Assembly (NCBI RefSeq): GCF_040115645.1
Contig: NW_027096075.1
Coordinates: forward strand, 124,001 to 188,000
Direction of reading: 5' to 3'
Source of the DNA: Euwallacea fornicatus
Lineage: Eukaryota; Arthropoda; Insecta; Coleoptera; Curculionidae
Length of the DNA stretch: 64,000 bases
The translations under genes were made by a program, and so were the position numbers. Shown here piece after piece: positions 51,322 through 62,087 of this stretch. The notes under the pieces were generated by a model. It did no database searches, was not told where the DNA came from, and saw only the letters and a program-made list of their open reading frames with translations. The stretch's first letter is position 1; the number at the start of each line of letters is the position of its first letter.

Positions 51322-54300
51322 AAGGCTTCATTATATCTTGGTGAGTTTTCTAGAAAACGAGTAATTTATGTGCTCAAACACACATCTTTCGTGACCTTTC
51401 AAGATTTGAACCTCCGTAACTTCGGCAAATGAGCTCCAACTACCTTCAAAATTTGACCACAGAATCACCTCGACGAGCTCTTTAACATGACAAATAAGGC
51501 TTCATTGTATCTTGGTGAGTTTTCTAGAAAACGAGTAATTTATGTGCACAAACATACTTCTTTCGTGACTTTTCAAGTTTTGAACCTACGTAACTTCGGC
51601 AAATTAGCTCCAACTACCTTCAAAATTTGACCACAGAATCACCTCGACGAGTAATTTAACACGACTTATAAGGCTTCAATGTATCTTGGTGAGTTTTCCA
51701 GAAAACGAGTGATTTATGTGCACAAACACACTTCTTTCGTGACTTTTCAAGATTTGAACCTCCGTAACTTCGGCAAATGTGCTTCAAATTGCTTAAAAAA
51801 TTGATCATAGAATCACCTCGTTGAGCTCTTCATCATGACTCATAAGGCTTCATTATATCTTGGTGAGTTTTCTAGAAAACGAGTAATTTATGTGCTCAAA
51901 CACACATCTTTCGTGACTTTTCAAGATTTGAACCTCCGTAACTTCGGCAAATGTGCTTCAAATTGCTTAAAAAATTGATCATAGAATCACCTCGTTGAGC
52001 TCTTCATCATGACTCATAAGGCTTCATTATATCTTGGTGAGTTTTTTAGAAAACGAGTAATTTATGTGCTCAAACACACATCTTTCGTGACCTTTCAAGA
52101 TTTGAACCTCCGTAACTTCGGCAAATGAGCTTCAAATACCTTCAAAATTTGACCACAGAATCACCTCGACGAGCTCGTGAATATGACAAATAAGGCTTCA
52201 ATGTATCTTGGTGAGTTTTCCAGAAAACGAGTGATTTATGTGCACAAACACACTTCTTTCGTGACTTTTCAAGATTTGAACCTCCGTAACTTCGGCAAAT
52301 GTGCTTCAAATTGCTTAAAAAATTGATCATAGAATCACCTCGTTGAGCTCTTCATCATGACTCATAAGGCTTCATTATATCTTGGTGAGTTTTCTAGAAA
52401 ACGAGTAATTTATGTGCTCAAACACACATCTTTCGTGAATTTTCAAGCTTTGAACGTCCGTAACTTCGGCAAATGAGCTCCAAATAGCTTCAAAATTTTA
52501 CCACAGAATCATCTCGACGAGCACTTTAACACGACTAATAAGGCTTCATTGTATCTTGGTGAGTTTTCTAGAAAACGAGTAATTTATGTGCTCAAGCACA
52601 CATCTTTCGTGACTTTTCAAGATTTGAACCTCCGTAACTTCGGCAAATGAGCTGCAACTACCTTCAAAATTTGACCACAGAATCATCTCAACGAGCTCTT
52701 TAACACGACTAAGAAGGCTTCATTATATCTTGGTGAGTTTTCTAGAAAACGAGTAATTTATGTGCTCAAACACACATCTTTCGTGACTTTTCAAGCTTTG
52801 AACCTCCGTAATTTCGGCAAATGAGCTGCAACTATCTTCAAAATTTGACCACAGAATCATCTCAACGAGCTCTTTAACACGACTAAGAAGGCTTCATTAT
52901 ATCTTGGTGAGTTTTCTAGAAAACGAGTAATTTATGTGCTCAAACACACATCTTTCGTGACTTTTCAAGCTTTGAACCTCCGTAACTTCGGCAAATGAGC
53001 TCCAACTGCCTTCAAAATTTGACCACAGAATCACCTCGACGAGTAATTTAACACGACTTATAAGGCTTCATTGTATCTTGGTGAGTTTTCTAGAAAACGA
53101 GTAATTTATGTGCTCAAACACACATCTTTCGTGACCTTTCAAGATTTGAACCTCCGTAACTTCGGCAAATGAGCTTCAAATACCTTCAAAATTTGACCAC
53201 AGAATCACCTCGACGAGCTCGTGAATATGACAAATAAGGCTTCAATGTATCTTGGTGAGTTTTCCAGAAAACGAGTGATTTATGTGCACAAACACACTTC
53301 TTTCGTGACTTTTCAAGATTTGAACCTCCGTAACTTCGGCAAATGTGCTTCAAATTGCTTAAAAAATTGATCATAGAATCACCTCGTTGAGCTCTTCATC
53401 ATGACTCATAAGGCTTCATTATATCTTGGTGAGTTTTCTAGAAAACGAGTAATTTATGTGCTCAAACACACATCTTTCGTGACTTTTCAAGATTTGAACC
53501 TCCGTAACTTCGGCAAATGTGCTTCAAATTGCTTAAAAAATTGATCATAGAATCACCTCGTTGAGCTCTTCATCATGACTCATAAGGCTTCATTATATCT
53601 TGGTGAGTTTTCTAGAAAACGAGTAATTTATGTGCTCAAACACACATCTTTCGTGACCTTTCAAGATTTGAACCTCCGTAACTTCGGCAAATGAGCTCCA
53701 ACTACCTTCAAAATTTGACCACAGAATCACCTCGACGAGCTCTTTAACATGACAAATAAGGCTTCATTGTATCTTGGTGAGTTTTCCAGAAAACGAGTAA
53801 TTTATGTGCACAAACATACTTCTTTCGTGACTTTTCAAGTTTTGAACCTCCGTAACTTCGGCAAATGAGCTCCAACTGCCTTCAAAATTTGACCACAGAA
53901 TCACCTCGACGAGTAATTTAACACGACTTATAAGGCTTCATTGTATCTTGGTGAGTTTTCTAGAAAACGAGTAATTTATGTGCTCAAACACACATCTTTC
54001 GTGACCTTTCAAGATTTGAACCTCCGTAACTTCGGCAAATGAGCTTCAAATACCTTCAAAATTTGACCACAGAATCACCTCGACGAGCTCGTGAATATGA
54101 CAAATAAGGCTTCAATGTATCTTGGTGAGTTTTCCAGAAAACGAGTAATTTATGTGCACAAACATACTTCTTTCGTGACTTTTCAAGTTTTGAACCTCCG
54201 TAACTTCGGCAAATGAGCTCCAACTGCCTTCAAAATTTGACCACAGAATCACCTCGACGAGTAATTTAACACGACTTATAAGGCTTCATTATATCTCGGT

Positions 54301-54562
54301 GAGTTTTCTAGAAAACGAGTAATTTATATGCTCAAACACACATCTTTCGTGACTTTTCAAGCTTTGAACCTCCGTAACTTCGGCAAATGTGCTTCAAATT
54401 GCTTAAAAAATTGATCATAGAATAATCTCGTTTAGCTCTTCATCATGACTCATAAGGCTTCATTATATCTCGGTGAGTTTTCTAGAAAACGAGTAATTTA
54501 TGTGCTCAAACACACATCTTTCGTGACTTCTCAAGATTTGAACCTCCGTAACTTCGGCAAAT
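51322..54562. repeat. Thirty-two-monomer offset repeat, copy 2
   Basis: This is the partner of 45754-48994. It contains the B-C junctions at about 52142 and 53186 and the divergent gtccg unit at about 52455. Its middle third holds G and B-C-A units where copy 1 holds ttttaccac units. At 54563 it diverges (aaattagctcc) into an E/F-like context. Confidence 0.82.
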
Positions 54563-54831
54563 TAGCTCCAACTACCTTCAAAATTTGACCACAGAATCAC
54601 CTCGACGAGTAATTTAACACGACTAATAAGGCTTCATTGTATCTTGGTGAGTTTTCTAGAAAACGAGTAATTTATGTGCTCAAACACACATCTTTCGTGA
54701 CTTTTCAAGTTTTGAACCACCGTAACTTCGGCAAATGAGCTCCAACTACCTTCAAAATTTGACCACAGAATCACCTCGACGAGCTCTTTAACATGACAAA
54801 TAAGGCTTCATTGTATCTTGGTGAGTTTTCC

Positions 54832-55837
54832 AGAAAACGAGTAATTTATGTGCACAAACATACTTCTTTCGTGACTTTTCAAGTTTTGAACCACCGTAAC
54901 TTCGGCAAATGAGCTCCAACTACCTTCAAAATTTGACCACAGAATCACCTCGACGAGCTCGTGAATAAGACAAATAAGGCTTCATTGTATCTTGGTGAGT
55001 TTTCCAGAAAACGAGTAATTTATGTGCACAAACACATATCTTTCGTGACTTTTCAAGCTATGAACCTACGTAACTTCGGCAAATGAGCTCCAACTACCTT
55101 CAAAATTTGACCACAGAATCACCTCGACGAGTAATTTAACACGACTAATAAGGCTTCATTGTATCTTGGTGAGTTTTCTAGAAAACGAGTAATTTATGTG
55201 CTCAAACACACATCTTTCGTGACTTTTCAAGATTTGAACCTCCGTAACTTCGGCAAATGTGCTTCAAATTGCTTAAAAAATTGATCATAGAATCACCTCG
55301 TTGAGCTCTTCATCATGACTCATAAGGCTTCATTATATCTTGGTGAGTTTTCTAGAAAACGAGTAATTTATGTGCTCAAACACACATCTTTCGTGACTTT
55401 TCAAGCTTTGAACCTCCGTAACTTCGGCAAATGTGCTTCAAATTGCTTAAAAAATTGATCATAGAATAATCTCGTTTAGCTCTTCATCATGACTCATAAG
55501 GCTTCATTGTATCTTGGTGAGTTTTCCAGAAAACGAGTAATTTATGTGCACAAACACATATCTTTCGTGACTTTTCAAGCTATGAACCTCCGTAACTTCG
55601 GCAAATGAGCTGCAACTACCTTCAAAATTTGACCACAGAATCATCTCAACGAGCTCTTTAACATGACAAATAAGGCTTCATTATATCTCGGTGAATTTTC
55701 TAGAAAACGAGTAATTTATGTGCTCAAGCACACATCTTTCGTGACTTTTCAAGATTTGAACCTCCGTAACTTCGGCAAATGAGCTGCAACTACCTTCAAA
55801 ATTTGACCACAGAATCATCTCAACGAGCTCTTTAACA
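54832..55837. repeat. Copied block V, first of three copies
   Basis: About 5.8 monomers here recur at 58835-59840 (offset 4003 bp: 23 monomers plus one base) and again at about 60401-61406. Markers are gagctcgtgaataagac, gcacaaacacatatc, caagctatgaacctacg and ggtgaattttctag. The extra base in the offset comes from the insertion near 55870. Confidence 0.8.
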
Positions 55838-57735
55838 AGACTAAGAAGGCATCATTGTATCTTGGTGAATTTTTGTAGAAAACTAGTAATTTATGTGCTC
55901 AAACACACATCTTTCGTGACTTTTCAAGATTTGAACCTCCGTAAGTTCGGCAAATGTGCTTCAAATTGCTTAAAAAATTGATCATAGAATAATCTCGTTT
56001 AGCTCTTCATCATGACTCATAAGGCTTCATTATATCTCGGTGAGTTTTCTAGAAAACGAGTAATTTATGTGCTCAAACACACATCTTTCGTGACTTTTCA
56101 AGCTTTGAACCTCCGTAACTTCGGCAAATGTGCTTCAAATTGCTTAAAAAATTGATCATAGAATCATCTCGTTTAGCTCTTCATCATGACTCATAAGGCT
56201 TCATTGTATCTTGGTGAGTTTTCTAGAAAACGAGTAATTTATGAGCTCAAACATACTTCTTTCGTGACTTTTCAAGATTTGAACCTCCGTAAGTTCGGCA
56301 AATGTGCTTCAAATTGCTTAAAAAATTGATAATAGAATAATCTCGTTTAGCTCTTCATCATGACTCATAAGGCTTCATTGTATCTTGGTGAGTTTTCTAG
56401 AAAACGAGTAATTTATGTGCTCAAACACACATCTTTCGTGACTTTTCAAGTTTTGAACCTCCGTAACTTCGGCAAATGAGCTGCAACTACCTTCAAAATT
56501 TGACCACAGAATCATCTCAACGAGCTCTTTAACATGACAAATAAGGCTTCATTGTATCTTGGTGAGTTTTCTAGAAAACGAGTAATTTATGTGCTCAAGC
56601 ACACATCTTTCGTGACTTTTCAAGATTTGAACCTCCGTAACTTCGGCAAATTAGCTCCAACTACCTTCAAAATTTGACCACAGAATCACCTCGACGAGTA
56701 ATTTAACACGACTAATAAGGCTTCATTGTATCTTGGTGAGTTTTCTAGAAAACGAGTAATTTATGTGCTCAAACACACATCTTTCGTGACTTTTCAAGAT
56801 TTGAACCTCCGTAACTTCGGCAAATGTGCTTCAAATTGCTTAAAAAATTGATCATAGAATCACCTCGTTGAGCTCTTCATCATGACTCATAAGGCTTCAT
56901 TATATCTTGGTGAGTTTTCTAGAAAACGAGTAATTTATGTGCTCAAACACACATCTTTCGTGACCTTTCAAGATTTGAACCTCCGTAACTTCGGCAAATG
57001 AGCTTCAAATACCTTCAAAATTTGACCACAGAATCACCTCGACGAGCTCGTGAATATGACAAATAAGGCTTCAATGTATCTTGGTGAGTTTTCCAGAAAA
57101 CGAGTGATTTATGTGCACAAACACACTTCTTTCGTGACTTTTCAAGATTTGAACCTCCGTAACTTCGGCAAATGTGCTTCAAATTGCTTAAAAAATTGAT
57201 CATAGAATCACCTCGTTGAGCTCTTCATCATGACTCATAAGGCTTCATTATATCTTGGTGAGTTTTCTAGAAAACGAGTAATTTATGTGCTCAAACACAC
57301 ATCTTTCGTGACTTTTCAAGCTTTGAACCTCCGTAACTTCGGCAAATGTGCTTCAAATTGCTTAAAAAATTGATCATAGAATCATCTCGTTTAGCTCTTC
57401 ATCATGACTCATAAGGCTTCATTATATCTTGGTGAGTTTTCTAGAAAACGAGTAATTTATGTGCTCAAACATACTTCTTTCGTGACTTTTCAAGCTTTCA
57501 ACCTCCGTAACTTCGGCAAATTAGCTCCAACTACCTTCAAAATTTGACCACAGAATCACCTCGACGAGTAATTTAACACGACTAATTAGGCTTCATTGTA
57601 TCTTGGTGAGTTTTCCAGAAAACGAGTAATTTATGTGCACAAACACACTTCTTTCGTGACTTTTCAAGTTTTGAACCACCGTAACTTCGGCAAATGAGCT
57701 CCAACTACCTTCAAAATTTGACCACAGAATCACCT
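55823..57735. repeat. Copied block VI, copy 1 (pairs with 62088-64000)
   Basis: This block matches 62088-64000 at an offset of 6265 bp (36 monomers plus one base), with no mismatch seen up to the end of the window. It includes the insertion variant, two units with gtaagttcgg, one with tgagctcaaacatac, a B-C junction and an E/F-like pair. The match is cut off by the window end, so the true repeat may be longer. Confidence 0.87.
55861..55885. other. Palindrome-destroying one-base insertion variant, copy 1
   Basis: Here the usual ggtgagttttctagaaaacg is ggtgaatttttgtagaaaac followed by tagtaat. This is one base longer and lacks the XbaI core. The same variant, including the preceding gaaggcatcattg, appears at about 62126-62150. 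It is the only non-homopolymer length change found in the array, and it was copied along with its surroundings. Confidence 0.85.
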
Positions 57736-58273
57736 TGACGAGCTCGTGAATAAGACAAATAAGGCTTCATTGTATCTTGGTGAGTTTTCCAGAAAACGAG
57801 TAATTTATGTGCACAAACACATATCTTTCGTGACTTTTCAAGCTATGAACCTACGTAACTTCGGCAAATGAGCTCCAACTACCTTCAAAATTTGACCACA
57901 GAATCACCTCGACGAGTAATTTAACACGACTAATAAGGCTTCATTGTATCTTGGTGAGTTTTCTAGAAAACGAGTAATTTATGTGCTCAAACACACATCT
58001 TTCGTGACTTTTCAAGATTTGAACCTCCGTAACTTCGGCAAATGTGCTTCAAATTGCTTAAAAAATTGATCATAGAATCACCTCGTTGAGCTCTTCATCA
58101 TGACTCATAAGGCTTCATTATATCTTGGTGAGTTTTCTAGAAAACGAGTAATTTATGTGCTCAAACACACATCTTTCGTGACCTTTCAAGATTTGAACCT
58201 CCGTAACTTCGGCAAATGAGCTTCAAATACCTTCAAAATTTGACCACAGAATCACCTCGACGAGCTCGTGAAT

Positions 58274-61200
58274 ATGACAAATAAGGCTTCAATGTATCTT
58301 GGTGAGTTTTCCAGAAAACGAGTGATTTATGTGCACAAACACACTTCTTTCGTGACTTTTCAAGATTTGAACCTCCGTAACTTCGGCAAATGTGCTTCAA
58401 ATTGCTTAAAAAATTGATCATAGAATCATCTCGTTTAGCTCTTCATCATGACTCATAAGGCTTCATTATATCTCGATGAGTTTTCTAGAAAACGAGTAAT
58501 TTATGTGCTCAAACACACATCTTTCGTGAATTTTCAAGCTTTGAACGTCCGTAACTTCGGCAAATGAGCTCCAACTACCTTCAAAATTTGACCACAGAAT
58601 CACCTCGACGAGCTCGTGAATAAGACAAATAAGGCTTCATTGTATCTTGGTGAGTTTTCTAGAAAACGAGTAATTTATGTGCTCAAACACACATCTTTCG
58701 TGACTTTTCAAGCTTTGAACCTCCGTAACTTCGGCAAATGTGCTTCAAATTGCTTAAAAAATTGATCATAGAATCATCTCGTTTAGCTCTTCATCATGAC
58801 TCATAAGGCTTCATTATATCTCGATGAGTTTTCTAGAAAACGAGTAATTTATGTGCACAAACATACTTCTTTCGTGACTTTTCAAGTTTTGAACCACCGT
58901 AACTTCGGCAAATGAGCTCCAACTACCTTCAAAATTTGACCACAGAATCACCTCGACGAGCTCGTGAATAAGACAAATAAGGCTTCATTGTATCTTGGTG
59001 AGTTTTCCAGAAAACGAGTAATTTATGTGCACAAACACATATCTTTCGTGACTTTTCAAGCTATGAACCTACGTAACTTCGGCAAATGAGCTCCAACTAC
59101 CTTCAAAATTTGACCACAGAATCACCTCGACGAGTAATTTAACACGACTAATAAGGCTTCATTGTATCTTGGTGAGTTTTCTAGAAAACGAGTAATTTAT
59201 GTGCTCAAACACACATCTTTCGTGACTTTTCAAGATTTGAACCTCCGTAACTTCGGCAAATGTGCTTCAAATTGCTTAAAAAATTGATCATAGAATCACC
59301 TCGTTGAGCTCTTCATCATGACTCATAAGGCTTCATTATATCTTGGTGAGTTTTCTAGAAAACGAGTAATTTATGTGCTCAAACACACATCTTTCGTGAC
59401 TTTTCAAGCTTTGAACCTCCGTAACTTCGGCAAATGTGCTTCAAATTGCTTAAAAAATTGATCATAGAATAATCTCGTTTAGCTCTTCATCATGACTCAT
59501 AAGGCTTCATTGTATCTTGGTGAGTTTTCCAGAAAACGAGTAATTTATGTGCACAAACACATATCTTTCGTGACTTTTCAAGCTATGAACCTCCGTAACT
59601 TCGGCAAATGAGCTGCAACTACCTTCAAAATTTGACCACAGAATCATCTCAACGAGCTCTTTAACATGACAAATAAGGCTTCATTATATCTCGGTGAATT
59701 TTCTAGAAAACGAGTAATTTATGTGCTCAAGCACACATCTTTCGTGACTTTTCAAGATTTGAACCTCCGTAACTTCGGCAAATGAGCTGCAACTACCTTC
59801 AAAATTTGACCACAGAATCATCTCAACGAGCTCTTTAACATGACAAATAAGGCTTCAATGTATCTTGGTGAGTTTTCCAGAAAACGAGTGATTTATGTGC
59901 ACAAACACACTTCTTTCGTGACTTTTCAAGATTTGAACCTCCGTAACTTCGGCAAATGTGCTTCAAATTGCTTAAAAAATTGATCATAGAATCATCTCGT
60001 TTAGCTCTTCATCATGACTCATAAGGCTTCATTATATCTCGATGAGTTTTCTAGAAAACGAGTAATTTATGTGCTCAAACACACATCTTTCGTGAATTTT
60101 CAAGCTTTGAACGTCCGTAACTTCGGCAAATGAGCTCCAACTACCTTCAAAATTTGACCACAGAATCACCTCGACGAGCTCGTGAATAAGACAAATAAGG
60201 CTTCATTGTATCTTGGTGAGTTTTCTAGAAAACGAGTAATTTATGTGCTCAAACACACATCTTTCGTGACTTTTCAAGCTTTGAACCTCCGTAACTTCGG
60301 CAAATGTGCTTCAAATTGCTTAAAAAATTGATCATAGAATCATCTCGTTTAGCTCTTCATCATGACTCATAAGGCTTCATTATATCTCGATGAGTTTTCT
60401 AGAAAACGAGTAATTTATGTGCACAAACATACTTCTTTCGTGACTTTTCAAGTTTTGAACCACCGTAACTTCGGCAAATGAGCTCCAACTACCTTCAAAA
60501 TTTGACCACAGAATCACCTCGACGAGCTCGTGAATAAGACAAATAAGGCTTCATTGTATCTTGGTGAGTTTTCCAGAAAACGAGTAATTTATGTGCACAA
60601 ACACATATCTTTCGTGACTTTTCAAGCTATGAACCTACGTAACTTCGGCAAATGAGCTCCAACTACCTTCAAAATTTGACCACAGAATCACCTCGACGAG
60701 TAATTTAACACGACTAATAAGGCTTCATTGTATCTTGGTGAGTTTTCTAGAAAACGAGTAATTTATGTGCTCAAACACACATCTTTCGTGACTTTTCAAG
60801 ATTTGAACCTCCGTAACTTCGGCAAATGTGCTTCAAATTGCTTAAAAAATTGATCATAGAATCACCTCGTTGAGCTCTTCATCATGACTCATAAGGCTTC
60901 ATTATATCTTGGTGAGTTTTCTAGAAAACGAGTAATTTATGTGCTCAAACACACATCTTTCGTGACTTTTCAAGCTTTGAACCTCCGTAACTTCGGCAAA
61001 TGTGCTTCAAATTGCTTAAAAAATTGATCATAGAATAATCTCGTTTAGCTCTTCATCATGACTCATAAGGCTTCATTGTATCTTGGTGAGTTTTCCAGAA
61101 AACGAGTAATTTATGTGCACAAACACATATCTTTCGTGACTTTTCAAGCTATGAACCTCCGTAACTTCGGCAAATGAGCTGCAACTACCTTCAAAATTTG

Positions 61201-61423
61201 ACCACAGAATCATCTCAACGAGCTCTTTAACATGACAAATAAGGCTTCATTATATCTCGGTGAATTTTCTAGAAAACGAGTAATTTATGTGCTCAAGCAC
61301 ACATCTTTCGTGACTTTTCAAGATTTGAACCTCCGTAACTTCGGCAAATGAGCTGCAACTACCTTCAAAATTTGACCACAGAATCATCTCAACGAGCTCT
61401 TTAACATGACAAATAAGGCTTCA
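58274..61423. repeat. Nine-monomer (1566 bp) tandem duplication
   Basis: Bases 58274-59857 match 59840-61423 at an offset of exactly nine monomers, with no mismatch seen. Markers are atctcgatgag at 58471/60037 and 58819/60385, and gctatgaacc at 59061/60627. The duplication has sharp, monomer-internal edges (aatatgac against aacatgac on the left, ttcaatg against ttcatta on the right). Confidence 0.87.
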
Positions 61424-62087
61424 TTATATCTTGGTGAGTTTTCTAGAAAACGAGTAATTTATGTGCTCAAACACACATCTTTCGTGACTTTTCAAGCTTT
61501 GAACCTCCGTAATTTCGGCAAATGAGCTGCAACTATCTTCAAAATTTGACCACAGAATCATCTCAACGAGCTCTTTAACACGACTAAGAAGGCTTCATTA
61601 TATCTTTGTGAGTTTTCTAGAAAACGAGTAATTTATGTGCTCAAACACACATCTTTCGTGACTTTTCAAGCTTTGAACCTCCGTAACTTCGGCAAATGAG
61701 CTCCAAATACCTTCAAAATTTTACCACAGAATCACCTCGACGAGCTCTTTAACACGACTAAGAAGGCTTCATTGTATCTTGGTGAGTTTTCTAGAAAACG
61801 AGTAATTTATGTGCTCAAACACACATCTTTCGTGACTTTTCAAGTTTTGAACCTCCGTAACTTCGGCAAATGAGCTGCAACTACCTTCAAAATTTGACCG
61901 CAGAATCATCTCAACGAGCTCTTTAACACGACTAAGAAGGCTTCATTATATCTTGGTGAGTTTTCTAGAAAACGAGTAATTTATGTGCTCAAACACACAT
62001 CTTTCGTGACTTTTCAAGCTTTGAACCTCCGTAACTTCGGCAAATGAGCTCCAAATACCTTCAAAATTTTACCACAGAATCACCTCG
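61424..62087. repeat. G-like and ttttaccac-type monomers between duplicated blocks
   Basis: These nearly four monomers include a type G unit (61424), a unit with the single change atctttgtg, the gaccgcag unit, and two units with gagctccaaataccttc and ttttaccacagaatc. They link the 9-monomer duplication to the second copy of block VI and share variants with 47.3-47.8 kb and 49.9-50.1 kb. Confidence 0.75.
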
